A stretch of DNA of 58,171 nt from a bacterium (GTDB lineage Bacteria > SZUA-79 > Acidulodesulfobacterales > Acidulodesulfobacteraceae), in the NCBI GenBank assembly GCA_021784835.1, contig JAJYHI010000049.1, positions 1-58,171 on the forward strand. Reading direction: 5' to 3'. The translations under genes were made by a program, and so were the position numbers. The notes beneath the pieces are model-generated. The model was not told the DNA's origin and did no database searches. It saw nothing but the letters and a program-made list of their open reading frames with translations. Of this stretch, positions 33,358 through 42,324 are shown one piece after another; positions within the stretch are counted from its first letter, which is position 1, and each line of letters starts with the position of its first letter.

Positions 33358-34917
33358 ATGGACAGAAACAAAATAACAAAATACGCCTTATTCTCTGCGC
33401 TGCTCATTCTTTTTATAATCAGGCTGTTCCTTATCGCAAAAATAGACCTGATTCCCGAAGAAGCCTATTACTGGCAGTGGTCGAGGCATCTTTCGCTTTC
33501 TTACTACGATATGTCTCCTATGATTGCCTATACCATAGCTCTTACCACTTTTTTCGGAAGGACGGACTCGCAGTTTTTTATAAGGCTCGCGGCTCCAGCA
33601 ATATCGCTTCTTCTCTCCCTTTTCGCATATATCCTATTAAAAAAAACTACCGGAAAAACTTTTCTTTCCCTTGCGTGGGCGGTTCTTTTAAACGCCATTC
33701 CCATTTTAAACGTGGGCTCTATCCTGATCGTTTACGGAAATCTTCAGATGCTGTTTTTTTCGCTGACGGTTTTTCTGCTCTTATTTTTCATTATTTCGGA
33801 TAAAAATTATTACTGGTATTTAATTGGAATTTCGACCGGGCTTGCCCTTTTAAGCAAATATACGGCGGTATTTATTTACTTGATAGTATTCGCGTTTCTT
33901 GCGTTTAGCGATAAATACCGCAAATATTTTTTAAAGAAAGAGCCTTATATTGCTTTTTTATTGTCGGCGATAATTTTTTCCCCGGTAATTATATGGAATC
34001 GCCTGAACGATTTCGTATCCTTCAGGCATCTCTTGACGCTTTCCGGAAAATATGCGGATTTTAACGCTTTTTTATCGAATTTTTCTTTATTTTTAGGTTC
34101 TCAGGCCGGCATAATATCGCCTTTTCTGTTTATAATCATCATAGTTTCGTCTTTTGCCGGCCTATATCTGGGCTTGAAAGAAAAAAACGACGTATATAAG
34201 GCGCTTTCTTTGTCCGCATTGATTCCTTTTTTATATTTTATATATCAGTGCGCAAAAACTACGGTTCAACCGAACTGGCCTGTTTTTCTATATTTTCCGG
34301 CTTTTGTGCTGTCTTTAATTATGGCGCTGAGATTGCACTCTAATCTTGCTTCCGATAAAATTAAAAAAATAATGGCCTACTTTTACGGATTTTCCTTTTT
34401 AGTCGGGGCGGTTTTTTCTTTGATTATTTTTATAGAGCCTTATTATCCGGTTATGAATCCCGTTATAAATATTAAAATCAGCAAAAGCCCTTTCAGGGAT
34501 ATGCTTGGATGGAAAAAAATGGGGGAGGATATAAGCAAAATTATTGCGGCTAATAAAAAGGAAAATCTCCTTATCGCGGCAAGAAGATTTCAGACTGCAA
34601 GCGAACTGGCTTATTACGTTAAAGGAAAACCTCAGACATATTCTTTTAACTATTTTATAAGGAGCAACGAATACTCGTTGTGGAACGATTTTAAAAATAA
34701 AAAAGGCCGGAACTTTCTTTACGTTATCAACGTAAAATACGGCAATAAGTTGGAAAAAAGCCTGTGCAGGAACTTTTCAAGCTGTTCTTTCATAAAAAAA
34801 ATAGACATAAAGACGCCGTACGGCGAACATATAAGAACGATAAAAATATATATCCTGAGGAATTTTCTTTATAAAGACAAATTTATGTTTGAAAAATTCG
34901 CTTCTAAAGAGTTTTAA
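33358..34917 (+). CDS. GT39/ArnT-like membrane glycosyltransferase
   Basis: A 519-aa polytopic protein with about 10-12 hydrophobic segments. The first loop IDLIPEEAYYWQWSRHLSLSYYDMSPMIAY contains the catalytic acidic pair (Glu34, Glu35), as in the PMT/ArnT family that uses polyprenyl-phosphate sugars at the outer face of the inner membrane. YGNLQMLFFSLTVFLL and LLSKYTAVFIYLIVF are typical. Target (lipid A, protein or glycan) unknown. It is alone on the plus strand in this part, convergent with the drug exporter. Confidence 0.85.
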   Translation: MDRNKITKYALFSALLILFIIRLFLIAKIDLIPEEAYYWQWSRHLSLSYYDMSPMIAYTIALTTFFGRTDSQFFIRLAAPAISLLLSLFAYILLKKTTGKTFLSLAWAVLLNAIPILNVGSILIVYGNLQMLFFSLTVFLLLFFIISDKNYYWYLIGISTGLALLSKYTAVFIYLIVFAFLAFSDKYRKYFLKKEPYIAFLLSAIIFSPVIIWNRLNDFVSFRHLLTLSGKYADFNAFLSNFSLFLGSQAGIISPFLFIIIIVSSFAGLYLGLKEKNDVYKALSLSALIPFLYFIYQCAKTTVQPNWPVFLYFPAFVLSLIMALRLHSNLASDKIKKIMAYFYGFSFLVGAVFSLIIFIEPYYPVMNPVINIKISKSPFRDMLGWKKMGEDISKIIAANKKENLLIAARRFQTASELAYYVKGKPQTYSFNYFIRSNEYSLWNDFKNKKGRNFLYVINVKYGNKLEKSLCRNFSSCSFIKKIDIKTPYGEHIRTIKIYILRNFLYKDKFMFEKFASKEF

Positions 34918-34924
34918 AAAAATT

Positions 34925-36472
34925 TTAATTTTTGCCGTGCCTTTTATTTTTTATGAAAAAAGCCACCGCCGCCCCGACGAGCGTTATATAGCCTAGTACG
35001 GCAAAAGAATCTCCGAATGAAGCGGTAGCGGCAAACATTTGGACTATTTCGTCAAAAAAACCTAACGAATGGCTTGGAAAAACGGTTCCCTGTCTTAAGT
35101 ATGAGGGCGCCCTGCTTGCAAGTTCCCCGTTTATAAAATTTATTACGTTACGGTATGTATAAAAATTATATTTAATGCCTCCGGCATACTGGTTTAAATG
35201 ATAAACCTGCCTTACCGCAAGCTCGTTGCCAATAAAAGCTATTCCGAACGATGCCCCGACCTGAAGCGATACCGGAATCAAACCGGAAGCCTCCGGCAGC
35301 AGGTCCGTTTTTACCGAGTTTAAAGCCGCGCTCATTACCGGGGCGTTCAACAGTCCGATGCCTACCCCCCTTATAAGCTGATTGATTACTACGTCGTAAA
35401 CGCTTGTATTAAGGGAAAGGTCGTCGAACATAAACATGGAAGCCGCCACTATCAATAATCCTATGAAAAGAGGATACTTGGGGCCGATTCTATCTGATAT
35501 TTTTCCGGAAAACGGAGAAACGAAAGCGACCGCTACCGCCGTAGGAGCCATTAAAATTCCGGCATTCATCGCATTGTAATTTAATACGTTTTCTATAAAA
35601 AGGGGTAGCAGGAACATGGCTCCGAACAGTCCGACCGCCCTTATCATATTAACTATAAAAGCTATAACGAAATTGTAATTTTTAAATATATTCAGATTTA
35701 ACAGGGGCGTTTCTACGAACAGTTCGTTTATAATAAAAAAAACAAACGAAAAACCGCTGACTACTTCCGACTGTATTATAATCGGAGCTCTCCATCCGAA
35801 AGTCTGCCCTTCGTTTAACGCGTACAATAAAGAGCCCATTGCGACCGACATAAATAAAAAACCGAGAATATCGAACTTTTTTAAATATTTATTTACCGGA
35901 ATATCATGCGGCAAAATCGCAAACGAACCCAGTATAGAAATGATTCCTATGGGAACGTTCACGTAAAAAATCCACCTCCAATCCACGTAATCTACGAGGT
36001 ATCCTCCGAGCGTCGGTCCGACGGCGGGAGCGACCATAGCGCCTATCGACCATATGCCCATTGCTTCGCCTCTTTCGTCCGGAGGAAAAACCTCGGCAAG
36101 AAGCGTTAAACCGGTAGGCGTTAGTCCGGCGCCCCCTATCGCCTGCAATATGCGGAATATGACAAGGTAGGTAAAAGTCGGGGCTAATCCGCACAGAGCC
36201 GAAGCAACTACGAAAATCAGTATGGAAGCGATAAACGGATATCTTATGCCGAATTTTCTCCTGAAATATGCCATGGGGAGTATAACTATCGAGTACGCGA
36301 TAGTATAGGCTATCATTACCCATTCGACGTCCGTAACGTTTATGCCGAAATGCGACATCATTTTCGGAAGCCCCACGGTTACTATATTGACGTCCAAGAT
36401 TGCCATAAAAGACGATACGACGACAAGGGCGAGAACTATCCATTTGTAATTTTTATGGGTTTTTTCGACCAT
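34925..36472 (-). CDS. DHA2-family MFS drug exporter
   Basis: A 515-aa inner-membrane proton antiporter of the EmrB/QacA group with about 14 membrane helices. SSFMAILDVNIVTVGLPKM is the DHA2 helix-1 motif D1, TEYMIAYTIAYSIVI-like and RRKFGIRYPFIAS follow in motif A position, and GLTPTGLTLLAEVFPPDERGEAMGIWSIGAMVAPAVGPTLGGYLVDYVDWRWIFYVNVPIG covers motifs B and C. Situated 13 nt after tetR, so it is expected to be under that repressor. No partner HlyD/EmrA adaptor gene is adjacent. Confidence 0.92.
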   Translation of the reverse strand: MVEKTHKNYKWIVLALVVVSSFMAILDVNIVTVGLPKMMSHFGINVTDVEWVMIAYTIAYSIVILPMAYFRRKFGIRYPFIASILIFVVASALCGLAPTFTYLVIFRILQAIGGAGLTPTGLTLLAEVFPPDERGEAMGIWSIGAMVAPAVGPTLGGYLVDYVDWRWIFYVNVPIGIISILGSFAILPHDIPVNKYLKKFDILGFLFMSVAMGSLLYALNEGQTFGWRAPIIIQSEVVSGFSFVFFIINELFVETPLLNLNIFKNYNFVIAFIVNMIRAVGLFGAMFLLPLFIENVLNYNAMNAGILMAPTAVAVAFVSPFSGKISDRIGPKYPLFIGLLIVAASMFMFDDLSLNTSVYDVVINQLIRGVGIGLLNAPVMSAALNSVKTDLLPEASGLIPVSLQVGASFGIAFIGNELAVRQVYHLNQYAGGIKYNFYTYRNVINFINGELASRAPSYLRQGTVFPSHSLGFFDEIVQMFAATASFGDSFAVLGYITLVGAAVAFFIKNKRHGKN

Positions 36473-36485
36473 TTTTCCGATTAAA

Positions 36486-37115
36486 TTATTTTACGGCAAT
36501 CCCGTGAAGAAACAGGCTTAATATTTCTTGGGTATCTTTTTCTATTGTTTCAGCGGTCGTTTCAAGCCTGTCGTTCATAAAATTGTATATGGCGCTGGTC
36601 TTAATCATAGAGACAAGCATATATCCGGCTTTGGAAACGTCTAAATCCTTTCTGAATTCTTTAGATTCTATGCCCGATTTTATTACTTCGGCTATAAAAT
36701 CGGTATATCTCTTTCTTCTGAGGTTAAACGATTCCTTGGATTTTTTTTTTAAAAAAACTACGTTTACCTCGTCTAAAAAAATAGTTTTAAAAAAATATCT
36801 GTTTTCGTAAATATGTTTGATATTTTCGCCGATAAGCATTTTTAATTTATTAATGCCGCTTTCTTCTTTCCCGACGGCATCCTTTATTTTTTCGAACATT
36901 TTTTCGAAACCCGAGGACAGAACCTTTTCCATAAGTTCGTTTTTATCCTTAAAATAAAGATAGACCGTCCCCTTTGCTATTCCGGCTTTATGCGCGACTT
37001 TATCCATAGTCAGGGCGGAGAACCCTATATCCTCGATTAACTTTCTGGACGAGGACAATATCAGTTCGTATTTATCGTATTTATCGTATTTATCTAAAAT
37101 ATTATTTTCCGCCAT
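36486..37115 (-). CDS. TetR/AcrR-family repressor
   Basis: A 209-aa regulator. KLIEDIGFSALTMDKVAHKAGIAKGTVYLYFKDKNELMEKVL (about 26-68) is the TetR HTH. The rest is an all-helical ligand domain. The N-terminus has the tripled DKY (DKYDKYDKY) from a 9-bp microsatellite. It is followed by the MFS exporter and preceded by a perfect palindrome lying between its own -35 and -10, so it probably represses itself and the exporter. Inducer unknown. Confidence 0.92.
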   Translation of the reverse strand: MAENNILDKYDKYDKYELILSSSRKLIEDIGFSALTMDKVAHKAGIAKGTVYLYFKDKNELMEKVLSSGFEKMFEKIKDAVGKEESGINKLKMLIGENIKHIYENRYFFKTIFLDEVNVVFLKKKSKESFNLRRKRYTDFIAEVIKSGIESKEFRKDLDVSKAGYMLVSMIKTSAIYNFMNDRLETTAETIEKDTQEILSLFLHGIAVK

Positions 37116-37123
37116 ATATTAAC

Positions 37124-37152
37124 ATTATAATGACTTTAAAGTCATAATTCAA
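37124..37152 (-). promoter_or_regulatory. tetR promoter
   Basis: On the minus strand TTGAAT (37147-37152), 17 bp, TATAAT (37124-37129). The -10 ends 9 nt before the ATG, so the transcript would be almost leaderless. Confidence 0.6.
37130..37145. promoter_or_regulatory. TetR operator palindrome
   Basis: ATGACTTTAAAGTCAT is a perfect 16-bp palindrome filling the spacer between the -35 and -10 of tetR. A half-site TGACT with AGTCA is common among TetR-family operators. Occupancy would block RNA polymerase. Confidence 0.7.
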
Positions 37153-37175
37153 TAAAAAAATATTTAATCCTAATT

Positions 37176-37724
37176 CTAATTCTGGCAAAATTGCATTAGC
37201 GGCTGCCTTAACTTTTTAATTAAAAAAGATAAAGCCAGAACGGTTATTATAATATATACGGCGGAAAAAATAAAGTGAACCGCTTCGCCGTTTTCCAAAT
37301 TTGACCCGTAAATCAATAAATTGGCAAAAACCAGAACAGGAAACGACCACATTAAAATCCAGCCTTCCGCAAAATGAAAGCAGTGGGCCTCCTTCCCGTA
37401 CAGGCCCGAAAGTCCTGCAAGAACAAGTCCTGCGGAAACTATTAAAACCTCGGCGTTTTTAAAAAATAAAACATACGCCGTTCCGGCGATAATCCCAGAA
37501 ATTACACACGACAGTATAAATATTTTTATCTCTTTCTTCCATACAAGAAGAAATGAAGACGAAATAAGCGACCCGGCGTAAAAAACCGGCATCCCCGCCC
37601 AAAAGCCCTGCGCGTACGAAAAAACATAGGAATATACGAACAGTGCTATGCCCGCAAAGCCGATTATGTAGCCCGCTCTGTATATAACGTCGTAAGATTT
37701 GGGATAATAAATTTCTCCGTCCAT
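37176..37724 (-). CDS. Small integral membrane protein (DUF2301-like)
   Basis: A 182-aa protein with about six hydrophobic segments (AGYIIGFAGIALFVYSYVF, MPVFYAGSLISSSFLLVW, IFILSCVISGIIAGTAYVLFF, VLIVSAGLVLAGLSGLYG, WILMWSFPVLVFANLLIYG, FSAVYIIITVLALSFLI). GKEAHCFHFAEGW before the fifth helix, with Cys and two His, is the only striking motif and reminds me of DUF2301 membrane proteins (recalled, unverified). It lies 12 nt after the M16 peptidase gene, at the end of the rimP-pnp operon. Function unknown. Confidence 0.75.
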   Translation of the reverse strand: MDGEIYYPKSYDVIYRAGYIIGFAGIALFVYSYVFSYAQGFWAGMPVFYAGSLISSSFLLVWKKEIKIFILSCVISGIIAGTAYVLFFKNAEVLIVSAGLVLAGLSGLYGKEAHCFHFAEGWILMWSFPVLVFANLLIYGSNLENGEAVHFIFSAVYIIITVLALSFLIKKLRQPLMQFCQN

Positions 37725-37736
37725 ATAATTTTATGT

Positions 37737-38978
37737 TTACGATATTTTTCCGAGAACGGAAATATTCCTGCCAGACTTATTTGAGAATAGCCTTTCCGCG
37801 ATTCTCTTAACCGACGCTCCGTCCACTTTATCTATCTTTTTCAAAACCTGAGATTTTGGGATATACTTATTCTCGTAAATTTCGTTTACCGCATTACGGT
37901 TCATTATCTGGCTCGTCGATTCCATACCCAGAAGAAAACCGTCGTAAATATGTTTTTTTGCATTCAGTATTTCGCCGTCGTAAGTATTGCTGTCGACTAT
38001 TCCGTTTATTATATCGAAAATAAGCTTTTTGGAAAGTTTGAATTTTTTGGGGGAAACGCCCGCGTATATATAAAAATAGCCGTCAAATTTATGGAAAACC
38101 GCATTGGAATAAATGGAATATGCAAGTCCTTTATTTTCGCGCACCTCCTGAAACAGCTTAGAACTGACCGAACCGCCAAGAATAGTGTTTAAAACTTCCG
38201 CTGAAAAAAAATCGGGGTCGGACCTGTTAATGCCTTCGAGTCCTATAAGAAAATGGGTCTGCTCCAAATCTTTTTCATGGAAAAAATCTCCGTAAATTTT
38301 ACCCGTTTCAAATTTTTTTTGCTCCGTCTTGCTATCGAATTTAGAGCCTATTTTATCCATATGACTGTTAATGGAATCGGCCATTTTATCATGCTCGAAA
38401 TTTCCGGCGACCGAAATGACTATATTTTGAGGATTATAATGCGAATAATAATAATCCATGATTTTTTTTCTGCTAAAATCTTTTATCGTGTCTTCCGTTC
38501 CCAGAATAGGAAAAGCGTACGGCGAATTACCGTAGAAGTTTTTATGAAAAAGCTCCATGGAATAATCGGAGGGGTCGTCCTCGACTCCGGATATTTCCTG
38601 AAGGACTACGCTTTTTTCTTTTTCTATTTCGTCTTCCGGAAACAGGGAATTGAACATAAGGTCTATTAAAAGAGAAACGGCGTTGTCGTAATTTTTATAT
38701 AAAACTTTAGTGTACAGGCAGGTCAGCTCCGTACCCGTAAATGCGTTCAGCGCGCCGCCCATAAGGTCTATTTCCCTGTTTATATCCTTATACGTCCTGT
38801 TCTTGGTTCCTTTAAAAAGCAGATGCTCTATAAAATGGGATATTCCGTTTAATCCCGCCGGTTCGCAAACCGAACCCGTTTTAACCCATAATCCTATGCT
38901 TACGGAATTAAAATAAGATTTTTTTTCCGTTATTAAAGTAATACCTGATTTTAAAACCTCTTTCTTAAAATTTCCCAT
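37737..38978 (-). CDS. M16-family zinc metallopeptidase
   Basis: A 413-aa inverzincin with HFIEH (His48, Glu51, His52) and the third ligand Glu128 in VVLQEISG, matching the H-x-x-E-H...E76 pattern of processing peptidases. The C-terminal half (FFSAEVLNTILGGSVSSKLFQEVRENKGLAYSIYS) holds the R-x-Y-type substrate loop in variant form. Such genes are often found after pnp in bacteria, as here (29 nt). Substrate unknown; may degrade small peptides. Confidence 0.92.
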   Translation of the reverse strand: MGNFKKEVLKSGITLITEKKSYFNSVSIGLWVKTGSVCEPAGLNGISHFIEHLLFKGTKNRTYKDINREIDLMGGALNAFTGTELTCLYTKVLYKNYDNAVSLLIDLMFNSLFPEDEIEKEKSVVLQEISGVEDDPSDYSMELFHKNFYGNSPYAFPILGTEDTIKDFSRKKIMDYYYSHYNPQNIVISVAGNFEHDKMADSINSHMDKIGSKFDSKTEQKKFETGKIYGDFFHEKDLEQTHFLIGLEGINRSDPDFFSAEVLNTILGGSVSSKLFQEVRENKGLAYSIYSNAVFHKFDGYFYIYAGVSPKKFKLSKKLIFDIINGIVDSNTYDGEILNAKKHIYDGFLLGMESTSQIMNRNAVNEIYENKYIPKSQVLKKIDKVDGASVKRIAERLFSNKSGRNISVLGKIS

Positions 38979-39007
38979 ATATATTTATATTCTATTTCCT
39001 GTGTTAT

Positions 39008-41077
39008 TTATAAAGTTTCTTTTCGGGAAAGTTTTATCTTTCCAGCTTTATCTATATCTATAACTTTGACTTTTACTTCGTCTCCTTCTTTTAAAACGTC
39101 CGATACCTTTTCGACCCTTTTGACGTCTATCTGGGATATGTGGACAAGTCCGTCGGTTCCCGGAAATATTTCTACGAAAGCGCCGAAATCCATAATTTTT
39201 CTTACCTTGCCGAAATAAATTTTGCCTATCTCCGCCTCCTGCGTTATATCGTTTATCATGGCCACCGCAAGTTTCAAGGATTCGCCGTTCGACGACGAAA
39301 TGGTAACCTTTCCCGCATCGTCTATATCCACCTTTGCCCCTGTTTTTTCTACTATGCCCTTTATAACCTTTCCGCCTGAACCGATAACCTCTCTGACTTT
39401 TTCTGGTTTAACGTTGATAGTGATAATTCTCGGAGCGTTTTTTGCCATTTCCTTTCTGGGCTCTTTTATCGATTGAAGCATAATGTCAAGTATATGCAGA
39501 CGGCCCTCTTTCGCCTGGGAAAGGGCGTTTCTTAAAATTTCCTTGGTTACGCCGGAAATCTTAATATCCATCTGCAACGCCGTTACGCCCTTTAAAGTAC
39601 CGGCAACTTTGAAATCCATGTCTCCGAGATGGTCTTCGTCTCCCAGAATATCCGAAAGTATTGCAACCTTGTCTCCTTCTTTTATAAGACCCATGGCAAT
39701 TCCCGCAACGGGGGCTTTTATGGGAACGCCGGCGTCCATCATGGACAAAGTGGCCCCGCAGATAGTCGCCTGCGAAGAAGAACCGTTGGATTCAAGTATC
39801 TCCGAAACAATCCTTATAGTATAAGGAAATTTATCTGGCTGCGGAATAACATATCTGAGCGCTTTTTCGCCAAGAGAGCCGTGGCCGATTTCTCTTCTGC
39901 CGGGAGACCTTAAAGGAGAAACTTCTCCGACCGAAAAAGGAGGAAAATTGTAATGGAGCATAAACCTTTTTGTAGATTCTTTTTCGGGCGCGTCGATAAT
40001 CTGTTCGTCAAATTTTGTGCCTAGTGTAACGGCGACAAGAGCCTGCGTCTCCCCGCGGGTGAAAACCGCGCTGCCGTGCGCCATGGGAAGCTCCCCTACC
40101 GAACAGGCAATTGGCCTTATATCCCTTAAACCTCTTCCGTCTATTCTTTTGCCCGCATTTATAATTTTGCTTCTCAAGAGGTCTTTCTGAATGGATTCCA
40201 TTATTCCGGCGATTGTTCCTTCCTGTCCGGGATAGGATTCTTTAAGCAGTTCGATAACCTTGGAATTTAAGCTCTCGACTTTTTCGTTTCTTTCTAATTT
40301 TGCCGATATTTCTAAAGCTTTAGACAAATCTTCGCGGGCGATTTCATCGACTCTTTCGCGCAATCCTTCGGGTATTTTAACATCCTCCGGCGCCAATTTG
40401 TTAACGGTCATTTCCGACAGCATCTTATTCTGGAAATCGACTAATTCTATTATCTTGCCGTGGCCAAATTCTATGGCAGAAAGAAGCTCTTCCTCGTCCA
40501 ATTCGTCGAAACTGCCTTCTACCATCGTTATTTCGTCTTTTGAACCCGCGACTATGAGAAACATGTCGCTGGATTCAAGCTCTTTGTAAGACGGGTTGGC
40601 AATAAAGCCGCCGTTAACCCTCGCAATCCTCACGCCTGCGGTAGGTCCGCCGAACGGAACTTCGGAAGCCATTAAAGAAAAAGAAACGCCGAGCATGGCG
40701 GCCATATCGGGGTCGTTTTCGTTATCCATAGAAACGGCAGTGGCAATTATCTGCGTATCGAAAAAATAATTATCGGGAAAGAGCGGCCTTATGGGCCTGT
40801 CTAAAAACCTTGAAGTCAGGACTTCTTTTTCCGTCGGCCTTGCTTCTCTTTTGAAAAAGCCCCCCGGTATTTTCCCCGCGGCATAATATTTTTCGACATA
40901 GTTTACCGTCAGAGGCAAAAAGTCGGTTCCTTCCTTTACGTTTTTATTCAAACATGCGGTAACAAGAACTTTTGTATCTCCGATAGTGACTAAAGCGCTG
41001 CCGGATGCCTGCTTTGCAAGCCTTCCCGTTTCGATAGTTATTTTTTTACCGTCCAGTATTAATGTATTGCTTACCAT
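39008..41077 (-). CDS. pnp: Polynucleotide phosphorylase
   Basis: A 689-aa 3'-5' phosphorolytic exoribonuclease and degradosome component. Two RNase PH domains (GDTKVLVTACLNKNVKEGTDFLPLTVNYVEKYYAAGKIPGGFFKREARPTEKE; and RRIDGRGLRDIRPI, GETQALVAVTLG), a KH domain (IITINVKPEKVREVIGSGGKVIKGI) and an S1 domain (GAFVEIFPGTDGLVHISQI). Ends right after the S1 domain. Downstream of rpsO with a 169-bp AT-rich gap, the usual gene order. Confidence 0.97.
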   Translation of the reverse strand: MVSNTLILDGKKITIETGRLAKQASGSALVTIGDTKVLVTACLNKNVKEGTDFLPLTVNYVEKYYAAGKIPGGFFKREARPTEKEVLTSRFLDRPIRPLFPDNYFFDTQIIATAVSMDNENDPDMAAMLGVSFSLMASEVPFGGPTAGVRIARVNGGFIANPSYKELESSDMFLIVAGSKDEITMVEGSFDELDEEELLSAIEFGHGKIIELVDFQNKMLSEMTVNKLAPEDVKIPEGLRERVDEIAREDLSKALEISAKLERNEKVESLNSKVIELLKESYPGQEGTIAGIMESIQKDLLRSKIINAGKRIDGRGLRDIRPIACSVGELPMAHGSAVFTRGETQALVAVTLGTKFDEQIIDAPEKESTKRFMLHYNFPPFSVGEVSPLRSPGRREIGHGSLGEKALRYVIPQPDKFPYTIRIVSEILESNGSSSQATICGATLSMMDAGVPIKAPVAGIAMGLIKEGDKVAILSDILGDEDHLGDMDFKVAGTLKGVTALQMDIKISGVTKEILRNALSQAKEGRLHILDIMLQSIKEPRKEMAKNAPRIITINVKPEKVREVIGSGGKVIKGIVEKTGAKVDIDDAGKVTISSSNGESLKLAVAMINDITQEAEIGKIYFGKVRKIMDFGAFVEIFPGTDGLVHISQIDVKRVEKVSDVLKEGDEVKVKVIDIDKAGKIKLSRKETL

Positions 41078-41246
41078 CTCGTCTCCTATGTAAGATTTAA
41101 TATGTTCATATTTATATATCGATTATTAATATATTTAATATAGCGGCATTAAATCTAATAAATTACTTTTATTTTATTGTTATTTAAATTATTCGTTTAA
41201 TTTGTAAATTTTCTTTTAAAAATTAAATTATTTCGATTTCGGAACT

Positions 41247-41516
41247 TTACTTGCGAAGGTCCAGCGCTTCTATCAGCGTTTTATATCTTGCTTCGTCCTT
41301 GCCTTTTAAATAATCCAGCAGATGCCTTCTTCTGGCGACCATTTTTAAGAGTCCCCTTCTTGAATGATGGTCTTTGGCAAACTTTTTAAAATGTTCCGAT
41401 AATAAATTGATACGGTAGGTAAGCAGCGAAACCTGCACCTCAACGGAACCGGAATCGCTTTCGTGAGTCTTGAACTTCTGGATAATCGCATTTTTTTCTT
41501 CTTTTGAAATCGGCAT
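41247..41516 (-). CDS. rpsO: Ribosomal protein S15
   Basis: An 89-aa primary binder of 16S rRNA. The family core [60 protein letters not shown] is intact. AAGGGGG lies 9 nt upstream of the ATG. Between truB and pnp, the standard order. Confidence 0.97.
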   Translation of the reverse strand: MPISKEEKNAIIQKFKTHESDSGSVEVQVSLLTYRINLLSEHFKKFAKDHHSRRGLLKMVARRRHLLDYLKGKDEARYKTLIEALDLRK

Positions 41517-41558
41517 TTAGTTAACCCCCTTAAGGATATATTATAGTTATTATGTTAT

Positions 41559-42305
41559 TTACGCTATCTTTGCCTTCGCGACGTTATGGCCATTAACGCC
41601 GTCTGCCGGCCTTAAATTTTCTATTATGAAATCAGCCCCTTTTTCTAATGATTCGATAGGCAACGCTTCCGAAATGTCGAATCCGCCGGCGCTTGTCCTC
41701 TTAAGGCCGCACAGATGGGCGGGAATATCGAATTTATCCATTATGTCCTGCGCAATCGCCCTTACGTAAGTTCCTTTTGAAACCGTGCATTTAAAGTCGA
41801 TATACGGGTTGAGATAAGATTTTATCTCAAAATCGTAAATCTTGACGACGGACGTTGGGTTATCCAATACCACGCTTTCATTTTTCCTCGCATATTTATA
41901 TAAAGGCACTCCTTTGTGCTTTCTGGCGCTGAAAGCGGGTATTTTTTGGACGAATTCCCCTTTGAGCCCGCTCAAATATCCGGCTATGTTTTTTATTTCC
42001 GCATCGGAAACGCTTCTTTCGCCGTTCCTGGCGCCTGAAACGTCCAGCGTATCCGTGCTTATGCCTATCCTGAAAGTTCCTTCGTAAGATTTTGGGATAT
42101 TTATAAGGCTGTCCTGAAGCTTGGTCGCTTTATTTAAAAGAACCGGCAGTACGCCCGTCGCAAACGGGTCTAAAGTTCCGGCGTGTCCGACTTTGGAACA
42201 GTTAAGCTCTTTTTTTATTAAGGAATCCACTTTAAACGACGTTAAGCCTTCAGGCTTGTCTATGACGAGAATCCCGCTTATTCCGTTATTTTTATACGTT
42301 TTCAT
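41559..42305 (-). CDS. truB: tRNA pseudouridine-55 synthase
   Basis: A 248-aa enzyme; GILVIDKPEGLTSF at the N-terminus and KVGHAGTLDPFATGVLPVLL, with catalytic Asp46. ISTDTLDVSGAR and VSKGTYVRAIAQDI follow. It lacks a long C-terminal PUA domain, as some bacterial TruBs do. 19 nt after nrnA ends, 42 nt before rpsO. Confidence 0.96.
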   Translation of the reverse strand: MKTYKNNGISGILVIDKPEGLTSFKVDSLIKKELNCSKVGHAGTLDPFATGVLPVLLNKATKLQDSLINIPKSYEGTFRIGISTDTLDVSGARNGERSVSDAEIKNIAGYLSGLKGEFVQKIPAFSARKHKGVPLYKYARKNESVVLDNPTSVVKIYDFEIKSYLNPYIDFKCTVSKGTYVRAIAQDIMDKFDIPAHLCGLKRTSAGGFDISEALPIESLEKGADFIIENLRPADGVNGHNVAKAKIA

Positions 42306-42324
42306 AATTTATATATAATTTATA

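Noticed and set aside
33177..33803. 208-aa plus-strand frame overlapping the GT39 start
   Set aside because: It begins in the direct repeats and reads the glycosyltransferase gene in another frame; its sequence shows no family features while the overlapping frame is a clear GT39.
35904..36443. 179-aa minus-strand frame inside the MFS exporter
   Set aside because: Same strand, other frame of a clear 14-helix transporter; Arg/Ser-rich without domain character.
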